The notes below the pieces were generated by a model. That model saw only the letters and a program-made list of their open reading frames with translations, searched no databases and had not been told where the DNA came from. From Apodospora peruviana (Eukaryota; Ascomycota; Sordariomycetes; Sordariales; Lasiosphaeriaceae), in contig JAUEDM010000002.1 of the NCBI GenBank assembly GCA_033439685.1, forward strand, positions 6,324,001-6,388,000: DNA of 64,000 nt. The letters run 5' to 3'. This document shows, in pieces, positions 1 through 10,320 of the stretch; the first letter of the stretch is position 1, and every line of letters starts with the position of its first letter. Made by a program: the position numbers and the translations under genes.

Positions 1-899
1 ATGAAGAGGGATGCCGAGGCTTGATTTCTAGGAGAATACACACCTCTGCATTAGACAGTCATGTATAAAGTAGTCAGAACAATGGTGACGCAGTTTCCTT
101 CTTCCGCTGGCGCCAATTCTTGTGTGATTGTATTGCATGTGTGTGTGTTCAGTCTCTCTCTGGTGTGGAAGCGGGTTGGAAGGTGGCACCGAGAACACCG
201 GTGCTCCTCCGTCTCTCAAGTAACAGTATCCGAGAAGAGCGGCGGTGGCCACATCGGCTCTGTTTTCAAGATCTTCAGGCAAATTGCACATGGTATGAAG
301 GGTTAGGGTTGATACTCAAAAAACTTGGTCGCCCCTTAGAGCCTCACTTAAGTGAAAGCGGGATCACCATTCTTCCACTATCTATGGCCGTATGTGCTTG
401 GTAAAGGCAATGAGCAGTACATATAGCCGGCCCAATGAGATTGTAGCTGCCTTGTTGGCCTGCCGCTGACACCACACATACCGTTTGAACCAACCGTACC
501 TTGGGTACTTACTTACTGGGCTGGAGTTCACCGTCTTTTAGTATAGTGTAAACGCAAGAACTTGCAAAAGCTTACAGCTTCCTGGCCTCCTCAGCTGTAA
601 CACCGAATCGAATCCTCGTATTGGGTTTAAGAACAAAAAGAGTGAGGTAGATAGACTGTGCATACATTATTGACCTAGCCCCAAGCTCTCCGTATGGAAG
701 ACAGCTTCTGAACCTGTGGTAGTCTTCTGGTGCGACCGTGGCCATTTTGTTAAAGCATGTCACTCCTTGCTGCCCCTTGTGACAACAAAACAACAAAACA
801 AATCGCATCCCCCCTCACCAACTGCACATCAACAAACTTGAACCAGTAAGTAAAAAAGAAACTCAACCAAACTAACTCTCACGCTATATTCAGGCTCTT
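1..899. other. Gene-free left edge
   Basis: No ORF here has a signal peptide, a recognisable domain or convincing splice sites. A short TG-rich run lies near 120-150. The longest minus-strand ORF (572-808) has no family resemblance and is treated as chance. Confidence 0.5.
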
Positions 900-1103
900 T
901 CAATCACAAGTATGCGTTACCGGATTGTTGATGCATCTTTTCTCACGGTTGTACCCGCTACGGCCAGCATCGGTGGAGACCTCGCCTTCCTCGGGGACGC
1001 CGTTATAGCCGCTTCGACCACCTGGGGTCCTGGGGACCGCCACGGGGGATGCCGCGACGGTGGCGATTAGGAAGGCGGAGGCGAGGACGAGAAAGTTCTT
1101 CAT
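900..1103 (-). CDS. Small secreted peptide precursor, Kex2-type
   Basis: The protein has 67 residues. The start at 1103 is chosen because the reading begins with a clear signal peptide (MKNFLVLASAFLIATVAA, cleavage probably after AAS). An upstream in-frame ATG at 1322 would bury this signal. The mature part carries the hexapeptide GRSGYN twice, the second copy followed by REKR and a C-terminal 11-mer beginning with Cys and ending TCD. The KR is a likely Kex2 site, and the two cysteines of the tail (C-x8-C) could close a disulfide loop. A TATAAA on the minus strand at 1145-1140 lies only about 37 bp before the ATG, so it may not be the true TATA box. Fungal alpha-pheromone and RiPP-like precursors share this plan of signal, spacer, repeat and KR, but I recognise no specific family. 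Function unknown; secretion is the safest inference. Confidence 0.55.
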   Translation of the reverse strand: MKNFLVLASAFLIATVAASPVAVPRTPGGRSGYNGVPEEGEVSTDAGRSGYNREKRCINNPVTHTCD

Positions 1104-3056
1104 CTTGACTGGAGGTTTCGTGGACAGATATGAGGGTGGTTTATATTGGTGTCTCTTGGTTGGAGAGGTTTTTTGTTTTGACTGGAGGGGAGGGTGTGGT
1201 TCTGTGTCGTTTAGTGAGAGAGAACGTTCAACGACACCCGGGGACGACGATCTATTTATCTCTGAATGACGACCCTCGTCTCCGTATGCAACCGACACTC
1301 CGCCGACAGGAATCGAGCGCACCGTCCCCCCCGACGAGGCAGACTTTCATCTGTGGACAAGTAATTGGTGGTATTGGACCTTGGTTCCAAGTCGTGCATG
1401 ACCGCACACGACTGCGGGTGGTGTGGTGGTGTCCCAGCTGTGAATGCGTCCAAATTGTTGTGACCGCGCCGTTCAACAACCTCTTCAGCCAGCCTGCCCT
1501 CTTTCACGTCCCAAGACCGATATAGTCAAGGCTGAGATATTCGTCAAGAAAGGGAGGCTTGCGGTGCAGAGAAGCGGCGCGGCCTTCCGAACAGTCCGTT
1601 CACCGAAGGGTACCAGACTAATCAGTCTTCTGGTAAGCACCTGGCACACAAAACACAATGCAACCAACGCCGCCTGATGTGAAATCAATGGGCAAGGCTG
1701 TGAGGTGATTGGATGAAGCCAGTTGCTTTTTCTTGGGTTTAGACATCACGGCAAGGCCACCGTCACTTACCCGGTATTTACTACTTATAGAGTGCTGACC
1801 TTCCTGTTTGGGTGATTTCTGCTTAGAGGTACTGCCCTGGTGAAGCTTCGTCGCTCCAAACCTCACCACCGGGAACGACTGCCGTAACACGACATGTGTT
1901 GGATACGTGCAGGATTATTAAAAGGTGTTATGGTGGTACAGCATGATGAGAAAAGGAATCAAACCAAGGATAATAGATTGGTGATTAGAATAGATGCCCG
2001 CCAAGCTGTTGAGCTTCGTATTCACAGCTCTATTGGGATACACGCCATGGGACTCCGGGAGCGGTCACGGGAATAAGCAAGGCAGAGAATGCTGTGGAAT
2101 CAACTTCCTGGGCTCGCCGTTCTGGAAAGGTTCGACAAAAGGAAACGGTAGAATTCCCAACGCACTGGTTTGGCGGAAATTGCTCTTTTGGTCTATCACC
2201 GGGTTTTCTGGCATCTGCAATGTGACTCTGACATGAATACCCTGCATATATGTAATCCACCACCTGCATGATAAACGTTGAGAATCTGTATCACTTTGGT
2301 ATGCATTCCCATTGGACTTTTAAACATTCTGTCTGTTTGACTATTACATAACGATCTATTCTACGGAAGCAAACCCGTATTCCATTCCTCCCATTTTGGG
2401 CGGATGCAGAATAATATCCTCCATCCCCGACGGGCACGGGACCCGGAATTGAAAGCCTGAGCCGCCGGCTGGCGTCAAAGTCTCAACTGTGCCCCTTTGC
2501 ATGGAGGAGTGTCATTCAATTTGGTGCTTCCACGCGAAAAGCGGCCACCCTCGGCAAGCCTCCCTACTTGAGCAGCAACATCAGATGGACAGGAAGACAA
2601 CACACCTGTCCAAGCAAACCACTCCGACGGAAACCGTCAACGTCGTTTTATGTATTGCTCCGTGTCCGAACTGGAATCTGGGGATAGGGTGGTTCTCATG
2701 AAAGAAACTTTCTCTCGACACGCGTCCTGCTTGTGATTCCTGTCCAACCATCACGTCTTGAGCGCCCCGGGCTCATCACATAGGAGCCCCAGATTATTTC
2801 ATGGCATAGGTTGAATCACCACATCGACTCATGCCTCATCACACGTTACATATATAACCATTTCCTAAAGTATTCCTCATACACGATGATGCATATCGAA
2901 GCCCCCAATAATCCATCCCCAACCCTCTGCCTGTTCTATCCTCCAATCCTTCCCAACCCTTGAACGCCAAAAGAAATATATCAACAAGTAACACAACCAT
3001 GAATGAAATCAGGTCTCTCAACGAGAATGACAAAAAAAAAAAAAAAAAGAAACCCC
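1104..3056. other. Intergenic, no gene seen
   Basis: Upstream region of the small peptide gene and downstream region of the 3057-3611 gene. ORFs are short and lack domains. A pure A-run of about 16 bases sits at 3031-3048. Nothing else could be supported. Confidence 0.5.
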
Positions 3057-3611
3057 CTATTTCTCCCTCATCGACGGCGCTTTACTCCTCGGTCTCACCT
3101 CAGGCGGCAGCGATTTCTCCCCATGGTGACTCCTCGGACTGCTCGGATGATGACTTCCTTTCTCGTGATGACTGCCAGTGCGCGGACGCACCCCAAAAAT
3201 ATGATCCAGCTCGCCCGGCCTCCAGCGCTCCTTCAGCACCACCTCGGTCGAGTGGCGCTTGGTGTTGTCGACCAGCCGAAAGATATCGTCCTCCCAATCG
3301 TACGCCCTTCCCGACGACCTGAACGAGAACACGTATCCGCCCAGCGACTCGCGCCTCTCCAGTCGCCGTAATGAGTCTGGCAGCTTTATGTAGACGGACC
3401 GGCCGGCCCTGGTGATGTGCTGCTTTCTTGGTCCGACGAGGTCGCAGTAGGCGCTGGCGTGCGCCGGGTCGGGGAACTTGATGCAGAATTCTACCTCCTG
3501 GCCCGGGGTCGTGCTGAAGAACAGCGCTGTGCGCAGGCGGTCGCCCCTGCCTGAGGACCCTCGCGGCGGTTCATGGTTGTTGTTATTGCTGCTGCTCAGA
3601 GTTTGGCCCAT
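3057..3611 (-). CDS. Hypothetical protein, putative N-myristoylation site
   Basis: A single-exon protein of 184 residues. The start at 3611 is preferred over the in-frame ATG at 3707 because it gives MGQTLSS, which fits the N-myristoylation consensus (Gly2, Ser6), followed by an Asn run. The middle (about residues 28-125) looks folded: a strand-rich part with EVEFCIKFPDP, CDLVGPRKQH and SVYIKLPDSLRR, then a DWEDDIFRLVD stretch. The C-terminal 50 residues are His/Ser/Arg-rich and probably disordered. I do not recognise the family. If the myristoylation reading is right, the protein would be membrane-associated. The antisense strand also shows open frames, but they have no protein-like features. 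Confidence 0.55.
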   Translation of the reverse strand: MGQTLSSSNNNNHEPPRGSSGRGDRLRTALFFSTTPGQEVEFCIKFPDPAHASAYCDLVGPRKQHITRAGRSVYIKLPDSLRRLERRESLGGYVFSFRSSGRAYDWEDDIFRLVDNTKRHSTEVVLKERWRPGELDHIFGVRPRTGSHHEKGSHHPSSPRSHHGEKSLPPEVRPRSKAPSMREK

Positions 3612-4837
3612 CGAGATTGTTGAGAAACTAACTCTCGTTCGTCGTGTTAGGGACTGCGTGCGACTGCTACCCCTCTTTTGATTCGATGATACAAATGACC
3701 TCACCAAGGCAAGTATTTCGCTGTGAGATGAAAGAAAACCGTTTATTTCAGTTTACGCGCTCTCTCGTTGAAATCAACTCCGAAGTTCCAAGATCGTTAA
3801 CAAGCAGGGAAATGGCGATATCTCGGGAGTTGTCAGACAGACTTGATACTCGTCGGTCGGGAGGGAGGCTGCGGTGAAATACGATTGGACGCGCGGTGAG
3901 CGCCCTTCACCCGTCATTAGGCCCCGCGCCGCCGATAAAGATGCCGACGAACCAACCCACTCAACTCACTCACCCCAACACCCAGCAACCAGGCACCTCA
4001 GCCTTCTGAACACCACGGACTCATCCGTTTCATGCACGTCTCCGGCGGGTGGTCATGCAGTCCTGCTGCAGCCCCATAAAAAGTGTACCACGTGCACAAG
4101 AATGAGTGGTCATAATTGTTTTATAAGCGTAAAGAGGGTGTGTACCGAATGCACGATCTAGTCTGTAACAAGTTAGGTCGAGATAGTGATAGTGATTACG
4201 CTGGAAGGACGGTGCGACATTCTTGATTTCCCTTTAGGTCGTCTCCAGTTTCGGCTGCCGAGACCTCCTGTCTGTCATGATCATTCCGAACAACGGTGCA
4301 AGGCACAGGTGGAACCTGGTAAATCCTGCGTGCAGTAGTCCGCAGGAATGCACGAAAGTGATCGGTAGACGTGCAGCAGCTCAAGACCCAGGAGCGAGTG
4401 GTCTGGACACTCCTTCCATGTCAGCAGCTGGTAACTTGCCATGCTGTGCAGTGGGGGTTGGGTTGACAGCTGACAGGTCGCCCTGTAAACGTTGGAGAGT
4501 AGGGGGTGTTCAACTGCCAGAACAGAACGGTTTATCGTAAGTCATCAAATCTAGAAGACGTTCAGAAATAAAATATGCACATAGGGAAAGACAAACTGCA
4601 GAGTCGAGACCGGTTTGATTACATTGATATGCATCGTACGGCACATTGAGAGAAGGACAATTTCAATATTCAAGTGAGAGAGACCCCTAACCCTTATTCA
4701 AGTTTCTTACATAAGCGATTTTCAGGACTCCCTCAATTTTGATCATCTTGGGAGCTCAAACGCCATGCCAAGACCAAATTTTTTTCATCAAGCAATCACG
4801 ATCTCATCAGGTTCACATCACACTTGCCAAAAACGCG
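3612..4837. other. Divergent intergenic region
   Basis: The stretch lies between the minus-strand gene at 3057-3611 and the AlkB-like gene on the plus strand, so it holds both promoters. No ORF with recognisable features was found. Confidence 0.45.
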
Positions 4838-5704
4838 ATGGCCGACCCCTTAATACCCAAAGCACCTTCCCCAATTGTCGACCCTACCAACCCAAACATC
4901 CAAAGATGGGACGACATCGGGCTCACTCTCATCCACAATTTCATCTCCGAGGCCGAAGAAGCCACAATGATTGCCGCCTTCCATGATGCAGATCCACGGA
5001 CGGGGGGCAGGAAACGGCTGAGCCAGCACTTTGGCTACCACTTTGACTACACCACCTTTGGCGCCTCCGAGTCCCACCACACGCCGGTACCTTCGTACAT
5101 CGAGGCCTTCCTGCCCCGCCTCCCGATCCAGAGCTACCTGCCCGACCAGTTCACTGTGCAGTACTACCCGCCGGGCTCAGGAATCCCGCCGCACGTGGAC
5201 ACGCACTCCATGTTTGCGGAAGCGCTTTACAGTCTATCATTTGGCAGCGCCGTGCCCATGGTGTTTAGGATGAGCGGGCCCAACGACGCGAGGAAGATGA
5301 GGCAGCCGAAGCGGTCTCTGATGGTGTCGTCCGATGCGAACACCTCAGCTACTACATCCGCGGTAGAACCTGTTGCCGATAGCAAAAGATCAGAGGAGAC
5401 GACGCAACAGGAGGAGCCATCTTGGGAATTGCTTCTCCCCGCTCGGTCATTGCTGGTCATGGAGGGCCCGTCACGGTACGGTTACACCCATGGAATCAAG
5501 GGTCGCAAGACAGATATCATCAATGGCGAGACGGTGCTGCGAGAGGGGAGATATTCCATCACGATGAGAACGGTCAGACGTGGCGACGAAATCGGGTGTA
5601 CTTGTGCATATCCAGGGGTCTGCGACGCCCGGATACGGGAAGAGCTCGAAAGGGGCTCTGCTACGAGTCAATATCAGCCCCAACTTCATCAAAACAACGT
5701 ATAA
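4838..5704 (+). CDS. AlkB-like 2OG-Fe(II) dioxygenase
   Basis: A single-exon protein of 288 residues. The start at 4838 (MADPLIPK) is preferred to the in-frame ATG at 4739 because the fold begins soon after it. The AlkB double-stranded beta-helix is visible. TLIHNFISEAEE is the usual entry helix, VQYYPPGSGIPPHVDTH carries the HxD iron ligands (His about 119, Asp about 121), GYTHGI carries the distal His (about 218), and RYSITMRTVR holds the 2-oxoglutarate-binding arginines. SLSFGSAVPMVFR fits the ALKBH8-like branch. There is a low-complexity Ser/Thr/Glu insert at about residues 165-200, before the sheet strand ELLLPARSLLVM. Members oxidatively demethylate nucleic acid or modify tRNA wobble uridine. 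The substrate here is unknown, and no tRNA methyltransferase domain is attached. Confidence 0.85.
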   Translation: MADPLIPKAPSPIVDPTNPNIQRWDDIGLTLIHNFISEAEEATMIAAFHDADPRTGGRKRLSQHFGYHFDYTTFGASESHHTPVPSYIEAFLPRLPIQSYLPDQFTVQYYPPGSGIPPHVDTHSMFAEALYSLSFGSAVPMVFRMSGPNDARKMRQPKRSLMVSSDANTSATTSAVEPVADSKRSEETTQQEEPSWELLLPARSLLVMEGPSRYGYTHGIKGRKTDIINGETVLREGRYSITMRTVRRGDEIGCTCAYPGVCDARIREELERGSATSQYQPQLHQNNV

Positions 5705-6286
5705 TAACCAAACTCGGTGCTATTGACCATCCCACCCATCCCCGTGCTATCCCCCATGGATATAACGGCAAGCGAGATATATATAATGCCCATCTTTCCA
5801 CGGTCACCGACAATCGGTTGAACCTCAATCACTGTGCAACGGAGGTCCTGCGGCAGGGTCTCTAATTAAAACCTGGGTCACAAAGCCTCGGGGAAAGAAA
5901 CTCGCTGTGTGGAGGACGTCAGAATCCTGGGGAAAGCAAGGTACGAGACCACGCGTTCCCCGCATCGGTACTTATTTGTAGTGCATATTAATTAATGTAC
6001 ATGGAATTGGGACCTCCGCATTCATTGTTGAGCCGCTCCAGTCGCCCGTTTTAGGGGCCGCACGATGCGGTCCGGGGTGATTTGCCGACTCGTAGATTAG
6101 CCAGAATCACGGACACAACTCCAAAAAAAAAGTCAGTCCCGGACAAATGGCAATGGCTACCTACTTACGCGTACTGTGATATATAAAATTCCCGAGGTCT
6201 GCCCCTAGGGTAGGCGTCGAGTTGGAGAACTTGTTTGGAGTCAGCTCGAGAAATCTCTAGAGGAAACATCATCACAGCCAACCAAC
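5705..6286. promoter_or_regulatory. Promoter region of the CE1 esterase gene
   Basis: A strong TATATAAAA lies at 6180-6188, about 100 bp before the esterase ATG, which is a typical spacing for a highly regulated fungal secreted enzyme. The remaining sequence shows no gene. Confidence 0.5.
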
Positions 6287-7378
6287 ATGCATCTCTCGGC
6301 CACTCTCGCGAGCCTCGTTGCTCTTGCAACGCTCGGCACCGCCCAGATCACCAAGGTCAACGACTTCCCCGGAACCCCGACCAAGCTGGGTATGTACGTC
6401 AAGGTGCCCAAGAACCTCAAGACTCCGGCCCCCATCGTCGTGGCGGTGCACCACTGCCAGGGCTCGGCCCAGGGATACTCGGGAGAGACCAAGTATCAGT
6501 CGCTGGCCGATCAGTACGGCTTCATCGTGATCTTCCCCAACTCGAGATCAAGCGGTGGCTGCTTCGATGTTGCTTCGCAAGCCAGTACGTCTTTCCCTTA
6601 CCCCTGACAGTGACGGCCACGCCTAATAACTGCGAACAGCATTCAAGCACGACGGCGGCGGCGACAGCCAGACCATCGTAAACATGGTCAAGTACGCCAT
6701 CGACAAGTACGGCGGCGACCCCAAGCGTGTGTTTACAGTCGGAACCTCCTCCGGCGCCATGATGACCAACGTCCTGGTCGCGGCCTACCCGGACGTGTTC
6801 GCCGCTGGGTCCGTCTACTCGGGTGTGCCCGCCGGCTGCTTTTCCGTGTCAGGCGCCACCGCGACCCAGGACCCGCCTGGGTGGTCCAACTCGTGCGCCA
6901 ACGGGCAGAACATCAAGACCGCCCAGCAGTGGGGCGATCTGGTCCGCGGCATGTACCCCGGATACAACGGCACCAGGCCCAGGCTGCAGATGTGAGTTCC
7001 TTACGTACAGCATCCAATGTAATATTGGAACAAGGTTGGACTGATGATGTATGAAATAAAGCTTCCACGGAACCGCTGATAGCACCCTTCGCTATCCCAA
7101 CTGTACGTCTATCTCCAGGGCAGGGTTTTATCGGGGGTAGGATGCTAATTGTTTTGTCACGAACAGACGCCGAGCAGCTCAAGGAGTGGTCCAACGTCTT
7201 TGGCCTCACGACCTCGGTCAACAAGACCAACACCCCGCAGAGCGGATACACGCAGACCATCTACGGCGAGGGCACCGCCACGACCGCGCAGCTCGTCGGC
7301 TACAGCGCCCAGGGCGTCGGCCACAGCGTGCCGCAGCACGAGTCTATGGATCTTGCCTTCTTTGGCATCACCAACTAA
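6287..7378 (+). CDS. Secreted CE1 esterase (acetyl xylan esterase type)
   Basis: Four exons join with consistent phase: 6287-6584, 6640-6991, 7062-7102 and 7167-7378, giving 300 residues. The signal peptide is MHLSATLASLVALATLGTA. The alpha/beta hydrolase core of carbohydrate esterase family 1 (PHB depolymerase/LpqC-like) is clear: VAVHHCQGSAQ near the oxyanion hole, GTSSGAMMTN with the nucleophile Ser at about residue 136, FHGTADSTL with the acid Asp, and GVGHSVPQHE with the catalytic His near the C-terminus. Exon 3 is only 41 bp, but it restores the Asp-containing strand. The enzyme probably removes acetyl groups from xylan outside the cell. Feruloyl esterase is the alternative, since the family covers both. 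No CBM1 is fused, unlike many relatives. Confidence 0.9.
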
Positions 7379-7880
7379 ATGGGTTAGAAAAGATGGGTCG
7401 CTACATGGAGCTTCGTCGGTTTCCGTGTTGCCAGGCTCCCCAAATGTGTATCTATCTAGTGTACTCAGTCTATATGACCAAAAATATCACATTGTGATCA
7501 ACATATAAACCCCTATGCAAAAATACAATGTAGCTGCTAAGCTGCAACCACAATCCCTTATAGTTGCCATCAGTGAACTTGTTTCAGGCACTCAAAGCAT
7601 CATGCCGTTTCTCTCATAACCCGGGCATCGGATACCACCTTGTTCGGTCCGTTGTCAATACAGCCTCACTCTAGATATCCTCGAAAGTAACTGCCCCTTG
7701 TCTACCAATCCTCTCCGGCGAACGTGACCTGGACCATCATGCCCTCACGTTTGTTCCTCAACAGCGGCAGTTGCACGAGGCGGGAAACGTCCACCCGTTG
7801 GGGCTGTAAAGTTTCCCGGCGCAGGCCGTTGCCCAGCAGCAGCTCCCATCTGTTCATTTCGACCCGTTGTCAGTCCTACA

Positions 7881-8442
7881 TTACCTCACAACCGTCCGTT
7901 TCTGACTTACCTGCCAAACGTCCAAACCAACCTGGCCCCGAACCTGCCGCCCAGCAGCATAGCCAATCACCCCGTTCAGCCAGCTATACTTGGAGCTACT
8001 GGTCTCAAAGCTGTGGTGCACGTTCTGACCAATACCGTTGGCTCGCACCATGATGAGCGCGCCGTCGGCGGTCTGGAGGTAATAAATCGTGTCTTCCCGG
8101 AAAATGCCAAAGTTGTCGGTCAGGCCCCAGTCTAGGCCGTACAGCGCGACCCCTTTTCACCGCACAGTGTTAGTATCACTTCACCTTCTTCTATGTTATT
8201 ATGGCAGGTGAGGAAAGAAGGAATGAGGGAAAGATACCGCTGAGCTTGGGTCCAGCGAACGTGCCGCCTAGTATGGGCATGGCGACACGGTTTCCGGCCG
8301 AAGTCCGTCCGATGTTTAGGTTGCCGTTCCCGGGAAAGGTCAGGTTGACGCTGTAGAGGAAGGTGGATTGCGGTACGGGGTCAGCTGCGAGGCATGTCCC
8401 AACGGCTAGGGAGAGCCAGAGAAAAAGAGGTTGAAGGTGCAT
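7881..8442 (-). CDS. Secreted DUF3237-like protein
   Basis: Exon 1 is 8442-8238 and exon 2 begins at 8152. The intron has a GTATCT donor, a TACTAAC branch site and an AAAAG acceptor. The start gives a signal peptide (MHLQPLFLWLSLAVGTCLA). The mature protein has features of the DUF3237 beta-barrel family: FLYSVNLTF at the start, GNRVAMPILGGTFAGPKLSG, ALYGLDWGLTD, YYLQTADGALIMVRANG, then WLNGVIGYAAG and VGLDVWQ at the end. Reading through gives a stop at 7881 and 158 residues. A perfect GTAAGT donor right after the last conserved residues (7910) allows a 61-bp intron and a further exon 7849-7745, so the C-terminus is uncertain. The biochemical role of the family is not established. Confidence 0.6.
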
Positions 8443-9551
8443 TTTGAGACAGGATCTGACACAGAGGCCGAGGTTGAGAAACAGATAGGAACGTTCGGAA
8501 CTTTTCTGGCATTTTTCCAATGGGATTCGTATGTGCTTTAATAGTAGTCAGGGGAATAAGGGATGAGGACAGAAAGGACTCGGTTGTTCGGAGAAAATGT
8601 CTCATCAGAGACAGATGCTCTATCAATATTTACATCCCCTTACAGTATCGCACCCTCATCAAACTCTGTACCTTGTTCTAAGAAGTTACGCACAACCGTC
8701 TGACTACCTATCTCTGAGGCATGCCAAAGCCGAGCCGCGTCAACGCCACAAAGATAGGACTTACACGGAGTACACAGCGTACCAACATTACCCGTTATCC
8801 GAACCAGGATCAAAATGTCAGCTTCCCACGATAATATGCATTGACAAACACGGCAACAAATCACGCACCAGCTACGCTCCTGGATCTGGAAGTGAAAGCA
8901 ATAAATGTTATCAGCGGAAACATGCAACCAGAGAGGTGTTTCGACCCGGCGCCAAGTCTCCCTGTCGGTATCCGGGAATTTTGTTTATGCAAGGTGTTCG
9001 GGAATCTTTGCATGTCCACACGAGGATGGAGGATGAGTGACATTTAGCCGCGTTCTGGGCCAGACAGACCAATCTCGTCCTGTCCCACCCGGTCCTCCGG
9101 GACCGCCGCGCGTTTTCAGTTGTGCGCTTGCAGGTCTCCCCCACGTATCTTATCCCTATATGATAACTGTGAGGTAGAGGTAAGAGGTTCGGGTCTCCTT
9201 CTTGACAAAACAAAGAGTCGTTTGGGGGTGAAGCTCGGAGGCGTGCACACCTGCCTGCAGGGAGAGGCCAACAGCCAAGCCCATTGTGAGGAGACAATGG
9301 AGGCTAATTATATACACGAAAGGGCTGACGATTCCAAGGGACCTCTCGCCTAGGTAGGTGTGCTTCTTGGCTTGTGAGCTCTGATCTGGCCCTAGGAATT
9401 CAGCAATTCGCGACGCTTCCATATCCTTATTACCGCTGCGTGGGTATGGGAGAGGAGGGATGAATACCAAAAGTCTTGTGTGGGCCGGCCACTGTGCATT
9501 CATTCCCCTTCCCTCCGTGGATTCACTGCGTGACAAAGAGTGAGAGGTACC
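8443..9551. other. Intergenic, no gene seen
   Basis: ORFs on both strands are short and overlap each other, and none shows a domain or a signal peptide. The region starts the gene-poor interval that runs to about 14.7 kb. Confidence 0.4.
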
Positions 9552-9780
9552 TCACCGGACTGACAGCCTTGATGCCGAATTCCTATCCAGAGGGTCGGCT
9601 GCTTTCCAAAGTTGTGGCAAGCCAATACCTAGAGAATTCGTTGCGTGAGTGGGTTGTGAAAACGCATCTAAAGCAATGTTGAACAGAACACTTGTGAGAG
9701 GGGAACTTACGTGAAGAAAATAAGCACAGAAGTAACCCAGCCAAGATCAACAAAACCAGAGGATTATACCTAGGAAACAT
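9552..9780 (-). CDS. Possible 48-residue spliced peptide with signal anchor
   Basis: The reading starts with a strongly hydrophobic segment (MFPRYNPLVLLILAGLLLCLF) and runs into a perfect GTAAGT donor at 9710. Splicing to the CTAG acceptor at 9630-9629 gives exons 9780-9711 and 9628-9552 and a 48-residue product with a short polar tail. The intron would be 81 bp. Splice signals and phase agree, but no family is recognised and the length is close to chance. It lies just downstream of the DUF3176-type fragment on the same strand and could be debris of the same locus. Confidence 0.2.
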
Positions 9781-9846
9781 GAGAAGAAACGTAAGGTGAA
9801 TAAAAACAACTCCAACAGAGATTGATTGGTAAACAGCACAGAGTGC

Positions 9847-10320
9847 TCAAGGCTCTTCCGCCCATAAATGAGATTCCTCATCTCCATCTTTGAGCATTAC
9901 AGAGAGCTCTTTTGGGCTCAAGCCCGTGACCTTCATCATATCCCTCGTATCAGAGTCCAACCTTTGCAATAGCGTAGCGAGTGAATCAGTCTTGAGCGCC
10001 CCCAGACCAAGGCTATGGGACTCCCAGGCTGACCCTAGCGAAAAGATCAGGCCAACTGCAAAGACAACAACCGGAAAGATACCAAATGCCCACCGCACAC
10101 AGATGAACATGATAGTCTGCTTTGCGTCGCCTGCAACTGTCACTCCGGAGGCCTCGCGCATCCGGAATGTTAACGGTTTAGCGACCTGCTCGAAGGATGC
10201 CGATATATCGTGGGAGCCCGTCAGTGCTGTCATCATTGACTCGAGCGTGCTCGTCTTGGCCACATGGTAAATTATTGTCGCGATGGCTGGCTGCGAAATG
10301 TTGAACGTGGTTTGAATCAT
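9847..10320 (-). pseudogene. Orphan C-terminus of a DUF3176-type membrane protein
   Basis: An open frame of 157 residues resembles the end of fungal DUF3176 proteins. It has a stretch around GVTVAGDAKQTIMFICVRW, a single long hydrophobic helix (GIFPVVVFAVGLIFSLGSAW), and the characteristic tail leading to LGALKTDSLATLLQRLD. Intact family members are normally several times longer and have N-terminal membrane helices. Here an in-frame stop lies three codons upstream of the ATG, and no N-terminal half is visible in the next kilobase. I read it as a truncated remnant. A spliced gene with a distant upstream exon cannot be excluded. Confidence 0.5.

Noticed and set aside
572..808. Minus-strand ORF of 78 codons at the left edge
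   Set aside because: No domain, no orthology cue and no splice or promoter support.
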